A stretch of 42,646 nucleotides of DNA from an uncultured Eubacteriales bacterium (GCA_934446095.1 CAKSDR010000011.1:1-42646), one strand, 5' to 3'; shown: positions 15,410-23,691, counted from the first letter of the stretch. Notes: a model not told the origin generated them from the letters alone. Made by a program: numbers and translations.

Positions 15410-16504
15410 TTTCTGATCGGTACTTGCGTCGTCCTTTTTCATGTCGGAAAGGCCAAGCCCCGTTTCTTTCCGCGTTTCATTGTTCTTGCTTACGCAAAGC
15501 CAGTTTAAAATAAGTATTGCAAATGCAGAGAATATTATAATTGCGGCGCCTACAGGTTTGCCGATTGCGAAAAGAATCGATGAAATTCCGAATATTGCGC
15601 TTGTCGCATAGAGAATTGTAACCGATTGCTTCTGATTGAACCCCATGTCAATAAGTTTATGATGAATATGTCCTCTGTCCGCGGAAAAAGGACTCTTTCC
15701 GTGAATAAGTCTTCTGAAAAACGCAAACGCGGTATCTGTAAGAGGAAGCGCAAAGGCGATGAAAGGAACCCAGAACGCATAAATGGCGGTAGCTTTGAAT
15801 ACACCCTGAATCGATATTACCGCGAGCGTAAAGCCCAAAAACATTGAGCCCGTATCGCCCATAAATATTTTTGCGGGATTGAAGTTGAAGGGCAGAAAAC
15901 CGATGCACGAACCGGCAAGAATTGCTGTGAGAAGAATTGCTGAAAATGAAGTGTCTTTCATGAAGAAAGATGCGAGAAGTATTGACAGCGACGAAATTGC
16001 AGAGATTCCGCAAGAAAGGCCGTCAAGACCATCTATAATATTAACAGCGTTTGTCATGGCAACAATCCAGAAAATCGTAAAAAATATCTCCATGGACTTG
16101 CCGAAGTATATTTCGGCGCCGAACACCGAAACATGAACAAAAGTTGTGCCGGATAAAACTATAACAACGGCCGAAATAATCTGAAACAACAGTTTTACGA
16201 GCGGCTTTAAATTATAAACATCGTCAAAAATTCCGGTAATTACAATAATGAGCGCTCCAAGCAAAAGACCGAGAATTTCTTTTGAAAGCGGGCAAAATGC
16301 AAATACGGTTATTGAAAAAGCCAGAAATATCGCAAATCCGCCCATAAGAGGCATGGGAATTTTGTGAATCCTGCGCGCATCTTTGGGAGTGTCAATAGCG
16401 CCGAGTTTGTAGGCAAGCACTCTTGCAAGAGGAGTTGTTGTGAAAGAAATAAATGCAGAACAAAGCAGCGCTATAAAAATATATATAAATTCTGTATGTA
16501 ACAT
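15407..16504 (-). CDS. tagO: Undecaprenyl-phosphate N-acetylhexosamine-1-phosphate transferase (WecA/TagO type)
   Basis: A 365-aa polytopic enzyme of the MraY/WecA family that transfers GlcNAc-1-phosphate or a related sugar phosphate from UDP-sugar to undecaprenyl phosphate, the first step of teichoic acid or other wall polysaccharide synthesis. Conserved motifs are present: PMPLMGG, DDVYNLKPLVKLLFQ, NIIDGLDGLSCG, FMGDTGSMFLGF and the cytosolic HIHHKLIDMG. These separate it from MraY. AAGGAAG precedes the ATG. It lies 27 bp after trpS and is probably in its transcript. Confidence 0.94.
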   Translation of the reverse strand: MLHTEFIYIFIALLCSAFISFTTTPLARVLAYKLGAIDTPKDARRIHKIPMPLMGGFAIFLAFSITVFAFCPLSKEILGLLLGALIIVITGIFDDVYNLKPLVKLLFQIISAVVIVLSGTTFVHVSVFGAEIYFGKSMEIFFTIFWIVAMTNAVNIIDGLDGLSCGISAISSLSILLASFFMKDTSFSAILLTAILAGSCIGFLPFNFNPAKIFMGDTGSMFLGFTLAVISIQGVFKATAIYAFWVPFIAFALPLTDTAFAFFRRLIHGKSPFSADRGHIHHKLIDMGFNQKQSVTILYATSAIFGISSILFAIGKPVGAAIIIFSAFAILILNWLCVSKNNETRKETGLGLSDMKKDDASTDQK

Positions 16505-16531
16505 ACCGATTATACTTCCTTTAATTTAATA

Positions 16532-17548
16532 TTATTTTATTTTCGGATAAAATCCGACTTTCCTGTAAACCTTTGAAATGGTTTTAGAAGCGGCATATGA
16601 GGCTTTTTGCGCGCCTTGTTTCATGACATCTTCAAGATAAACTTTATCTTTCAAAAGACGGTCGTATTCATCTCTTATCGGCTGAAGTCCGTCGGCGCAA
16701 ACCTCTCCGACAGCAGATTTAAAATCTCCGTAACCCTTGCCGGAAAATTCATTTTCAATTTCCGCATAGGTTTTTCCGGTAAAGGCGGAATAGATGTTCA
16801 TAAGATTGCAGATGCCGTCTTTTCCTTCTTTGAATTCTACCGTGGAATCAGAGTCTGTAACGGCGCGTTTGATTTTTCGCACTGTATCATCTCTTGACTC
16901 GATTATATGGACGTAAGAGTTTGGGTTGGGATCGGACTTGCTCATCTTTTTTGTGGGGTCGGTGAGAGATGTGATTTTCATTCCTACTTTTGGAATGAAA
17001 GGTTCGGGAATTTTAAAGGTTTCGGAATATACGCCGTTAAACCTTTCTGCAATATCGCGCGCAATTTCAACATGCTGTTTTTGGTCTGCACCTACGGGGA
17101 CAAGGTCTGACTGATAAAGCAAAATATCGGCAGCCATTAAAACCGGATAGGTGAACAACCCGGCATTTATATTATTTGCATGTCTTTTGGATTTATCCTT
17201 GAACTGCGTCATTCTTGACAGTTCCCCAAACATCGTGTTGCAGCCCAGAACCCACGACAGTTCAGCGTGAGCGCTGACGTGACTCTGCACAAATATAGTT
17301 GACTTGCAGGGGTCAATGCCGCAGGCGATATACAAAGCCATACCTTCAAGCGTTCTTCTTCTAAGGTCTGCGGGTGTCTGCCTTACAGTTATCGCATGAA
17401 GGTCAACGACGCAGTAAAAGCAGTCGTAATCGTTTTGAAAATCCACCCAGTTTTTTATGGCGCCGAGATAATTGCCGATTGTAAGTACACCACTCGGCTG
17501 AACGCCTGAAAAGATTCTTTTTTTATTGTTAATAACAGTTTCTTCCAT
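16532..17548 (-). CDS. trpS: Tryptophan--tRNA ligase
   Basis: A 338-aa class I synthetase charging tRNA-Trp. It has GVQPSGVLTIGNYLGA with the HIGH-type TIGN (23-26) and KMSKS (201-205). The start at 17548 gives the usual TrpS length and N-terminus; the ATG at 17611 would add 21 atypical residues. The ribosome site (AAGAAGAG) is weak. A sigma-A promoter lies at 17615-17643. The leader is only about 60 nt and contains a 7-bp hairpin, far too short for a T-box. Confidence 0.96.
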   Translation of the reverse strand: MEETVINNKKRIFSGVQPSGVLTIGNYLGAIKNWVDFQNDYDCFYCVVDLHAITVRQTPADLRRRTLEGMALYIACGIDPCKSTIFVQSHVSAHAELSWVLGCNTMFGELSRMTQFKDKSKRHANNINAGLFTYPVLMAADILLYQSDLVPVGADQKQHVEIARDIAERFNGVYSETFKIPEPFIPKVGMKITSLTDPTKKMSKSDPNPNSYVHIIESRDDTVRKIKRAVTDSDSTVEFKEGKDGICNLMNIYSAFTGKTYAEIENEFSGKGYGDFKSAVGEVCADGLQPIRDEYDRLLKDKVYLEDVMKQGAQKASYAASKTISKVYRKVGFYPKIK

Positions 17549-17580
17549 TATATAGTTCTCTTCTTTCGGAAAATTATAAT

Positions 17581-17608
17581 TGTATGCGGACAAAAATATA
17601 TGCATACA
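17581..17608 (-). repeat. Inverted repeat at the 5' end of the trpS leader
   Basis: TGTATGC (17581-17587) and GCATACA (17602-17608) form a 7-bp stem with a 14-nt loop, placed right at the predicted transcript start. It may stabilise the 5' end or be an operator. No tryptophan-rich leader peptide or T-box is seen. Confidence 0.5.
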
Positions 17609-17614
17609 CAATTT

Positions 17615-17643
17615 ATTTTACCAAAAAATACTTAAAATATCAA
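17615..17643 (-). promoter_or_regulatory. Sigma-A promoter for trpS
   Basis: On the minus strand TTGATA (17643-17638), 17-nt spacer, TAAAAT (17620-17615). It would drive trpS, tagO and the downstream secreted protein. Confidence 0.78.
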
Positions 17644-17662
17644 TAGAGTTGTAAAATAAAAT

Positions 17663-17696
17663 AAAAATTCCTGCCGTTTTCCGACAGGAATTTTTT
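17663..17696 (-). terminator. Terminator after the 30-aa membrane peptide
   Basis: Arms 17663-17676 and 17682-17695 pair over 14 positions with one mismatch that becomes a G-U pair in the minus-strand RNA. A and T runs flank both sides. It ends the transcript of the tiny gene at 17724-17816. Confidence 0.85.
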
Positions 17697-17723
17697 CTTA
17701 TTCAGAAAGAAAGATATGAGGGA

Positions 17724-17816
17724 TCAGTTGCCGCATACGCAGCAAAGGATTATAATGGCAATAAGAATTATAAGCCAAATGTTGTCGTTAGTAAATGTAT
17801 TACCCAAGCATCCCAT
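17724..17816 (-). CDS. 30-aa Cys-rich single-helix peptide, likely sporulation-associated
   Basis: A 30-aa peptide: a short polar head (MGCLGNTFTNDN), a long hydrophobic helix of Ile and Leu, and a Cys-rich end (CCVCGN). The ribosome site is very strong (GGGAGGAGGA), the spacing is normal and a good terminator follows, so it is a real one-gene unit. Similar tiny Gly/Cys-rich membrane peptides are made in Firmicutes spores (YjcZ/SscA-like), but it is not a clear member of a named family. A sigma-K-like promoter (17895-17923) supports expression late in the mother cell. Role inferred only. Confidence 0.72.
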   Translation of the reverse strand: MGCLGNTFTNDNIWLIILIAIIILCCVCGN

Positions 17817-17894
17817 TATGCGAGTTCCTCCTCCCTTGTTGTATTGCTGTTGCATATACAAAGTAAAGTAGCCGGTATTTTCGGTACTCTGATA

Positions 17895-17923
17895 TCATAA
17901 TATGCAAATGCAATACTGCAGGT
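17895..17923 (-). promoter_or_regulatory. Candidate sigma-K promoter for the 30-aa peptide
   Basis: On the minus strand AACC (17923-17920) fits the sigma-K -35 (mACm), followed by exactly 16 nt and CATATTATG (17903-17895), which matches CATAnnnTA at all but the last base. No vegetative promoter is evident in this 119-bp gap. Confidence 0.5.
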
Positions 17924-17935
17924 TACAAAGAAAAA

Positions 17936-18574
17936 TCACGAAAGATGCAGTTCATAAAGTTCGTTTGCGCGCGATGCGTCGAACTCTGTTTTTGCAGGAA
18001 TTGAAACTTTGCCGCCGCACTTTGAACACGAAACCTTGACATTGTCATAGTCAATTGTAACTGAAAGTTTGGGAGAGTTTTTGCAGTTGCAAAAAATTTT
18101 GCCTTGCAAGGCTATATCTTCAATTACATAAAGTATTTCCTGCATAACGTCGGGGTTTTGAATCTGCGTTATGCTTTTTGAATCGTCGCCCTTGTATTCT
18201 TCGGTGAGATTTTCGAGCATTTCGCGGCACGCGTCCATTGTTTCTTCAACAATTTCATCCTCTCCGATAAAGCAGATATCCATGCCGGAATATGAACACT
18301 GAAGAGTAAATAATTTTTTGCTTAAAAGGGAAGACGAACCTATTGTAAAGGGGTGGGGATGCGCGCATGCAATGCAGGGTACGACAAGGCGTATTTTCTG
18401 GTCGGGAAGAACCGATATTGTCATATGGCTCTGACCGCATTTCCGGCATTTTGCAACATATTGTCTGCCGGAAAATTCATTTGATAAAAGTTTTTCGGCG
18501 TTTATTTTTTCATATACGCGCTCCGAACATACTGGGCAATGATACGCAATCATGGAATAATTATCTTTTGACAT
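17936..18574 (-). CDS. Multi-zinc-ribbon protein of unknown function (CpXC-like)
   Basis: A 212-aa cytosolic protein with repeated cysteine pairs: CPVC (13-16), CRKCGQSH (43-50), CIACAHPHPF (67-76) and a C-terminal CNCK...CSKCGG pair. The first and second pairs make a zinc ribbon like that of CpXC proteins, and the last two a second ribbon. A helical, acidic stretch separates them. The function is unknown; zinc ribbons usually mean nucleic-acid or protein binding. AGGAGA precedes the ATG. It follows the Ogg gene by 18 bp, so it is probably in the same transcript. Confidence 0.78.
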   Translation of the reverse strand: MSKDNYSMIAYHCPVCSERVYEKINAEKLLSNEFSGRQYVAKCRKCGQSHMTISVLPDQKIRLVVPCIACAHPHPFTIGSSSLLSKKLFTLQCSYSGMDICFIGEDEIVEETMDACREMLENLTEEYKGDDSKSITQIQNPDVMQEILYVIEDIALQGKIFCNCKNSPKLSVTIDYDNVKVSCSKCGGKVSIPAKTEFDASRANELYELHLS

Positions 18575-18592
18575 TTTTATTCTCCTGTGAAT

Positions 18593-19465
18593 TTAGTTTA
18601 AATATACGCCGCAGGAACATCTTTCATAATAAAAAAGGTATTGCTGGGCAATTCCGGCATACTTACCGAAATATTCTTTGTCAAACTTATTGTCATAATA
18701 TTTTTCAAGAACTCTTTTCATCCATACGTCAACGGGAAAAGCGTCGTATTTTCTGAATGCGAAAAGGAGCACGCACAAAGCAACTTTCGGGCCTACGCCT
18801 TTTATCTGCATAAGGTAATCGCGCGCTTTGCCTGTGTCAATGTCATAAATTTTATCAAGATCTATTTCCGATAATGCTACTTTTTTTGCAGCGTCATATA
18901 TATATTTTGCGCGGAAACCTGTTTTAAGGTCGAAAATGTTCTTTTCGCCGAGAAGAAACAACGTTTCGGCAGACGGAAAAGAGTAAAATTTTTTGCCGTT
19001 TTCATCGGTATATATGTGATCTCCGTATAAAGCGCACATGTTTTCGATTATTTTTTTGATTCTCGGGATGTTGTTATTCTGGGAAATTATAAAAGAGCAT
19101 AAAGTTTCCCATTTGTCCTGATGAAGTATATGTATTCCCGAAGAAAAAGTGCAGGCTTTTTTCAGAGTTTTGTCATGCGATAGGGAAGAAATACATTTTT
19201 TATAGTCAAACCCAAAGTCAAAATAATCGTACCAGATATTTATAAAATCATCAGCCGTGCAGTTCTTAATAATAAGTTTATCTTTAACGTTTTCAAGTTC
19301 AATATATTTTCCAAAAGCAACTCCGCAGTATGAAGAGTCGTTCTTTTTTTCAAATCTGAAACATTGACCGCAGTCAAAAGTTTGGGCTATGCTGAAATTC
19401 TCGGGATTGTCAATTATTATGCAGTTGTTTTCTTCGGTAATATTGAAGTTTTCTTTTAAAATCAT
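18593..19465 (-). CDS. ogg: 8-oxoguanine DNA glycosylase (Ogg1 type)
   Basis: A 290-aa base-excision repair enzyme with the eukaryotic-like Ogg1/AlkA fold. It has the QTFDCGQCFRF N-terminal motif, SQNNNIPRIKKII, the helix-hairpin-helix IKGVGPKVALCVLL with catalytic Lys227, and PVDVW with Asp246. It removes 8-oxoguanine and nicks at abasic sites. The ATG at 19465 is 14 nt after AGGAGG, longer than ideal, but no other in-frame start exists nearby because a stop codon lies just upstream. It is divergent from the DUF6062 gene. Confidence 0.93.
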   Translation of the reverse strand: MILKENFNITEENNCIIIDNPENFSIAQTFDCGQCFRFEKKNDSSYCGVAFGKYIELENVKDKLIIKNCTADDFINIWYDYFDFGFDYKKCISSLSHDKTLKKACTFSSGIHILHQDKWETLCSFIISQNNNIPRIKKIIENMCALYGDHIYTDENGKKFYSFPSAETLFLLGEKNIFDLKTGFRAKYIYDAAKKVALSEIDLDKIYDIDTGKARDYLMQIKGVGPKVALCVLLFAFRKYDAFPVDVWMKRVLEKYYDNKFDKEYFGKYAGIAQQYLFYYERCSCGVYLN

Positions 19466-19486
19466 AAAATATTATACAACCTCCTG

Positions 19487-19515
19487 TTGAAAAAAACAGA
19501 AAAACAATATATAAT
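19487..19515 (+). promoter_or_regulatory. Sigma-A promoter for the DUF6062 gene
   Basis: TTGAAA (19487-19492), 17-nt spacer, perfect TATAAT (19510-19515). The transcript would start near 19522, so the in-frame ATG at 19487 is upstream of it and cannot be the start of the protein. Confidence 0.82.
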
Positions 19516-19543
19516 TACAAATATAAAAAGTGAGGAGTGCCAT

Positions 19544-20233
19544 ATGGAAGAAAAGATATATACGATACCTGTAAACGGCGCGTTTTCCAACACGGAACAC
19601 AAATGCGCTTTCTGCAAATTAAAAGAAGATCTTGAAAAAGAGGAAGTAGATCTTATATTGGGTCCGTCACTTATGGAACCTGATGTAAGAACCGTAACCA
19701 ACAAAAAAGGCTTCTGCAGAAAGCATTACCTGCAGATGCTGTCGGGCAAAAACAAACTTGGGCTTGCGCTTATGCTCGAAAGTCACCTTGAGCAAGTAAA
19801 AAAGAATGTTGATTTAAAAAATTTTGTTCTTTCAAAAGATCCGGCGTCGGGTGCAAAAAAATATACCGAAGAACTCCTCGGTTCCTGCTATATATGCTCA
19901 AGAACAGAAGACAAGTTTCAAAAAATGGTTGAAACGGCAGTGTATTTGTGGGGGAAAAGTCCTGAATTTCGCGAAAAGGCAAAAAGCAGGGAAATGTATT
20001 GCATGGAACATTTTCTGCAGTTTTTAAATACCGCGTCTATCAGAATGTCAAAAAAAGATTACTGTGAATTTTTGAAAATTATTTTTGACGTGCAGAAAAA
20101 ATATATAGATAAACTTTCGGAAAACGTTTCATGGTTCTGCAAAAAATTTGATTATAGATATAATGACGAACCGTGGAAAGATTCAAAAGACTCTCCCGAA
20201 AAAACAATTGAGTTTTTGTGCGGCGGCAACTGA
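19544..20233 (+). CDS. DUF6062 family protein
   Basis: A 229-aa cytosolic protein of a clostridial family without known function. It begins MEEKIYTIPVNGAFS and has four Cys/His sites arranged as two pairs: CAFC (21-24) with GFCRKHYLQML, and CYIC with YCMEHFLQFL. This double pattern suggests two similar zinc-binding modules. GAGGAG lies just before the ATG at 19544. It has its own promoter and a strong terminator, so it is a single-gene unit. Confidence 0.9.
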   Translation: MEEKIYTIPVNGAFSNTEHKCAFCKLKEDLEKEEVDLILGPSLMEPDVRTVTNKKGFCRKHYLQMLSGKNKLGLALMLESHLEQVKKNVDLKNFVLSKDPASGAKKYTEELLGSCYICSRTEDKFQKMVETAVYLWGKSPEFREKAKSREMYCMEHFLQFLNTASIRMSKKDYCEFLKIIFDVQKKYIDKLSENVSWFCKKFDYRYNDEPWKDSKDSPEKTIEFLCGGN

Positions 20234-20241
20234 TATCAAAC

Positions 20242-20276
20242 AGCCTGACCTAACAAATTAGGTCAGGCTTTCTTTT
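20242..20276 (+). terminator. Intrinsic terminator after the DUF6062 gene
   Basis: Perfect 12-bp stem AGCCTGACCTAA / TTAGGTCAGGCT (20242-20253 with 20258-20269), loop CAAA, then a T-rich run. Confidence 0.93.
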
Positions 20277-20336
20277 TATCTTTTTTAAAGCCGTTTTATA
20301 AAAACACACACGGTTTCTGCAATTAATTTATATATT

Positions 20337-21368
20337 TTACAATTCACACGACGCATAAGCGTTAAGCGACAAATCGTGAAAATTTGCAGATGAATATTTG
20401 TATTCGTAAAAACCTTGCGCGCCCGTCATGACACCGTTATCTCCGCAAAGAGAAATATCCGGCATAAAAAATCTAACACCGTGCTTTTTACAGGTATCCG
20501 ATAAAGCGTGCCGAAGGTGACTGTTTGCGGCAACGCCGCCTGCAATGACAAACTTGTCGGATATTTTGAGGTCCGGGACAGAAAATAAAAGTTCGACTCT
20601 GGAAGTGATCTCATCGCATACGGCTTTTGTAAATGATGCCGCAACATCCGGAACGTAAAGTTTTTTTCCTATCTGTTCGGCATTATGTATAAGATTTACG
20701 GCACAGGTTTTAAGTCCCGAAAAAGAAAAATCGTATGGACAGTCGCGTACTTTTGCTTTAGGAAATGAAAAAGCAAGACAGTCACCGTCTTTTGCTGCAA
20801 TATCCATTTTTGCGCCTCCGGGATATGGAAGACCGAGCAGTCGCGCGACTTTGTCAAAACTTTCTCCTGCAGCGTCGTCCCGCGTTCTCCCGATAACTTC
20901 AAAGTCAACGTAATTTTTTACGTTTATAAGTGAAGTGTGGCCGCCGGATATTACAAGTGCGGTAAAAGGAGGCTCTAAAAGTTCATTTTGTATACCGTTA
21001 AAACAAGTGTAGTTTGCGGCAACATGAGCTTTTATATGATGCACGGGAATAAGCGGAACCCCAAGGCTGTAAGCAAGGGATTTTGCAAAATTTGTGCCAA
21101 CAAGCAAAGATCCTATAAGACCGGGCCGGTTTGTTACGGCAACAGCGTCGATGTCCGTAAGGGAAAGCCCCGCTTTTTCAAGAGCCATTGATGTTACTCC
21201 GGAGATTGCCTGAGCATGAGCCCTTGAGGCAATTTCCGGCACAACGCCGCCGTAAAGGGCGTGCGTTTCGATTTGGGACGAAACAATATTTGAAAGAACA
21301 GTTCTGCCGTTGCGAACAACAGAAGCGCATGTTTCATCGCACGATGATTCGATTGATAATATATCCAT
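20337..21368 (-). CDS. tsaD: tRNA N6-adenosine threonylcarbamoyltransferase
   Basis: A 343-aa enzyme that attaches threonylcarbamoyl to adenosine 37 of ANN-decoding tRNAs, acting with TsaB and TsaE. It has the ASKHA start MDILSIESSCDETCAS, the metal site VHHIKAH (His111, His115) and the C-terminal CGDNGVMTG. GGAG lies 8 nt before the ATG. It is the last gene of a minus-strand operon just after rimI, a common pairing; tsaB and tsaE are not in this window, while tsaC is at 36686-37744. Confidence 0.97.
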   Translation of the reverse strand: MDILSIESSCDETCASVVRNGRTVLSNIVSSQIETHALYGGVVPEIASRAHAQAISGVTSMALEKAGLSLTDIDAVAVTNRPGLIGSLLVGTNFAKSLAYSLGVPLIPVHHIKAHVAANYTCFNGIQNELLEPPFTALVISGGHTSLINVKNYVDFEVIGRTRDDAAGESFDKVARLLGLPYPGGAKMDIAAKDGDCLAFSFPKAKVRDCPYDFSFSGLKTCAVNLIHNAEQIGKKLYVPDVAASFTKAVCDEITSRVELLFSVPDLKISDKFVIAGGVAANSHLRHALSDTCKKHGVRFFMPDISLCGDNGVMTGAQGFYEYKYSSANFHDLSLNAYASCEL

Positions 21369-21386
21369 TGAATTTCTCCGAAATAC

Positions 21387-21836
21387 TTATAAATTTAAAG
21401 ACATACACAGAGCGTCTTCACGCGGAAAAGTATAGTAATTCTTGCGGATTCCGATTTTTTCAAATCCGAACGAACGGTAAAGATTTACAGCGGGAGTATT
21501 TGACACGCGCACTTCAAGAAACAATTTTGAAACATTGTTTCGCTTTGCATGTTCTATAATACATAAAAGCAGTTTTCCCGCAACCCCAATTCTTCTGAAT
21601 TCCGGCATGACGGCAATGTTTATAATATCGCCCTCATACGTGGAAAAGAGAACTCCTGCGTACGCCGCAACTTTTTCGTTATAAAAGGCCGCATAATAAA
21701 CATAGGAATCGTTTTCCATCATGCTTGCAAACATGCTTTTTGAAAGCGGCGCCGAAAAGCATCGGTTTTCAATTTCAAGTATTCCGTCTATATCTTCCAT
21801 GCATGCTTTTCTTAAAAGAAAGTCATTACAGTTCAT
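21387..21836 (-). CDS. rimI: Ribosomal-protein-alanine N-acetyltransferase (GNAT)
   Basis: A 149-aa GNAT acetyltransferase. The acetyl-CoA binding motif is MPEFRRIGVAGKLL, followed by LEVRVSNTPAVNLYRSFGFE, the RimI signature. In bacteria RimI acetylates the N-terminal alanine of ribosomal protein S18. The ATG overlaps the stop of the phosphatase gene (ATGA) and no ribosome site is seen, so translation depends on coupling. It is placed just before tsaD. Confidence 0.92.
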   Translation of the reverse strand: MNCNDFLLRKACMEDIDGILEIENRCFSAPLSKSMFASMMENDSYVYYAAFYNEKVAAYAGVLFSTYEGDIINIAVMPEFRRIGVAGKLLLCIIEHAKRNNVSKLFLEVRVSNTPAVNLYRSFGFEKIGIRKNYYTFPREDALCMSLNL

Positions 21837-22276
21837 AATTGTTTTTTTATAAGGTGCTCGACAATAGTGTTTATGCCTTCAAAAATTGCATCCCGGCTTT
21901 TCCGATATACTTCAATATCTCCGCCGTAGGGATCCGGAATTTCAATCGGAAAAGAAAAAACCTTTTCACGGAATTTCGGGTAAAGTAAAATTATATTTTG
22001 CGCATGCTTTTTTGTAAGGCCGAAAACATATTTGGATTTTTGAAGCAGATCTGCGTTCAAAAGCACCGGCACATGCGAAAAATCAATACCTATTTCTGCA
22101 AGAGCAACTTTTGCGTTTTTTGAAATATCCCCTGACGGGTTTGGTGAAAAACCGGCGGAAAGGGAAGTGCAGCGCAAGTTTTTGCTGCGTGCAATTTTAT
22201 TGAATATTGCCTGAGCCATAGGGCTTCTGCATGAATTTCCCGTACATACGAAAAGAATAGTTGCGATTTCTTCCAT
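21833..22276 (-). CDS. Low-molecular-weight protein-tyrosine phosphatase family protein
   Basis: A 147-aa cytosolic phosphatase. The active-site loop CTGNSCRS (Cys11 to Ser18) and the general-acid loop DPYGG (Asp115) are intact. Relatives include YwlE, an arginine phosphatase, and phosphatases paired with tyrosine kinases of capsule synthesis; the substrate here is unknown. The second loop residue, Thr12, is what is found in YwlE and other arginine phosphatases, which slightly favours that activity. The ribosome site is poor: the 14 bp before the gene are a 12-bp tandem duplication that includes the end of comEB. Confidence 0.9.
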   Translation of the reverse strand: MEEIATILFVCTGNSCRSPMAQAIFNKIARSKNLRCTSLSAGFSPNPSGDISKNAKVALAEIGIDFSHVPVLLNADLLQKSKYVFGLTKKHAQNIILLYPKFREKVFSFPIEIPDPYGGDIEVYRKSRDAIFEGINTIVEHLIKKQL

Positions 22277-22300
22277 TTTTAATACCCGTTTTAATACCCG
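22277..22300 (-). repeat. 12-bp perfect tandem duplication at a gene junction
   Basis: TTTTAATACCCG occurs twice in a row (22277-22288 and 22289-22300). The second copy contains the last codons and stop of comEB; the first forms the whole gap before the phosphatase start and would encode the same Gly-Tyr-stop. This looks like a recent small duplication or slippage. Confidence 0.85.
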
Positions 22301-22779
22301 AAAGTACCGTTCAGACTGTCATCGTTTAAAATCCAGTCCGAAACGTTTATAACTGTAAATTTATCTTTTGTGTTTCTTATAACAACCTTGTCAATCCCTG
22401 CATTTATAACGAGCCTTTTGCACATCTGGCAGCAGGAAGCGTCAGGTATAAGTTCGCCGGTTTTAACTTCAATGCCGGCAAGATAGAGAGTTGCGCCTAT
22501 CATTTGCTCGCGAGATGCGGCAATGATAGCATTTTGTTCCGCATGAACAGAACGGCAGAGTTCATATCTTTCCCCTCTAGGTATGCATAATTTCTCTCTC
22601 ATGCAGAATTTGAGGTCCGAGCAATTTTTGCGTCCTCTCGGAGCGCCCACATACCCGGTAGACACGATAGTGTCGTTTTTTACTATAACCGCGCCGTATC
22701 TTCGTCTTAAACATGTTCCTCTGGAAGCAACAGTATATGCAATGTCAAGGTAATAATTTTCTTTACTTATTCTGTCCAT
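22291..22779 (-). CDS. comEB: Deoxycytidylate (dCMP) deaminase
   Basis: A 162-aa zinc deaminase converting dCMP to dUMP for thymidylate synthesis; the B. subtilis homologue is ComEB. The motifs are HAE (His79, Glu81) and CQMC (Cys117, Cys120), where the usual Pro before the first Cys is replaced by Cys116. An N-terminal Cys-rich insert (about residues 53-75) is typical of the dCMP type. AAGGAATC precedes the ATG. It lies 13 bp after galU. Confidence 0.93.
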   Translation of the reverse strand: MDRISKENYYLDIAYTVASRGTCLRRRYGAVIVKNDTIVSTGYVGAPRGRKNCSDLKFCMREKLCIPRGERYELCRSVHAEQNAIIAASREQMIGATLYLAGIEVKTGELIPDASCCQMCKRLVINAGIDKVVIRNTKDKFTVINVSDWILNDDSLNGTFGY

Positions 22780-22791
22780 AGAAAGATTCCT

Positions 22792-23658
22792 TTATTTTAC
22801 AATAGATTTTAAGTATTCAAAAAATTGTCCGCCGTACTCCTTGTTTTTAAGACCCATATCAACATTTGCAATAAGGTAACTCAGCGGATTTCCGATATCA
22901 TAACGCGTGCCTTCGTATTCAACACCTATCATACCTTCGGTTCTTGCAAAAACTTTCATAGCGTCTGTAAGTTGGATCTCGCCGCCGGCACCGGGAGTTG
23001 TGTTTTCCAAAATGTCCATAATATCGCTTGTCAAAAGAACGCGTCCCAAAATCGAGAAGTTTGAGAGCATTTCATCTTTTTTCGGCTTTTCAATCATGTC
23101 TGTAACCGAATAAAAATTATCCTTGATTTTCTCGGCTTTGAGAGAAGAAAATTTTCCGATGTTTTCTGTGGGAACATATTTCATTCCGGCAACGCACTTG
23201 CCGAATTTGTCATACGCTTCGATTAACTGACGGCATGCGGGAACTTTGGAAACAATCATGTCGTCGCCGTAAAGGCACATAAACGGGTCGTTTCCGACAA
23301 AACTTTTTGCGCATAAGATAGCATGTCCGAGCCCTTTTTGTTCATGCTGAAATATATACTGTATATTTATAAGTTTGTGTATATCTTTTATCTGATCATA
23401 AAGGTCGGTTTTGCCGGATTTAAGCAGCGCTTCTTCGTAAATTTTTGACTGTGTAAAATGATGCTCGATTGCTTCTTTGCCGAGAGCAGTAATAATCAAA
23501 ACTTCTTCAATGCCGGAATTCGCAGCCTCTTCAATGAGATACTGCAGGGCAGGCTTTAAGTCAATGGGAAGCATTTCCTTCGGAACCGATTTTGAAATGG
23601 GCAGCATTCTTGTTCCAAGCCCTGCGGCAGGAATTACCGCTTTTTTTACTTTTGACAT
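22792..23658 (-). CDS. galU: UTP--glucose-1-phosphate uridylyltransferase
   Basis: A 288-aa nucleotidyltransferase making UDP-glucose for glycolipids, glycans or teichoic acid decoration. The N-terminal motif VKKAVIPAAGLGTRMLPISKSVPKEMLP is characteristic (residues 4-30), and EKPKKDEMLSNFSILGRVLL lies in the middle. GGAGGA is 5 nt before the ATG. It is downstream of a zinc-ribbon membrane protein with a 33-bp gap, and likely shares its promoter. Confidence 0.96.
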   Translation of the reverse strand: MSKVKKAVIPAAGLGTRMLPISKSVPKEMLPIDLKPALQYLIEEAANSGIEEVLIITALGKEAIEHHFTQSKIYEEALLKSGKTDLYDQIKDIHKLINIQYIFQHEQKGLGHAILCAKSFVGNDPFMCLYGDDMIVSKVPACRQLIEAYDKFGKCVAGMKYVPTENIGKFSSLKAEKIKDNFYSVTDMIEKPKKDEMLSNFSILGRVLLTSDIMDILENTTPGAGGEIQLTDAMKVFARTEGMIGVEYEGTRYDIGNPLSYLIANVDMGLKNKEYGGQFFEYLKSIVK

Positions 23659-23691
23659 AGTTTCCTCCGAAAGTTAATAAAATAAAGTTTT

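Noticed and set aside
17549..17660. T-box or attenuator for trpS
   Set aside because: The leader between the promoter and the ATG is only about 60 nt. It has a 7-bp hairpin but no T-box consensus, no terminator and no leader peptide with Trp codons.
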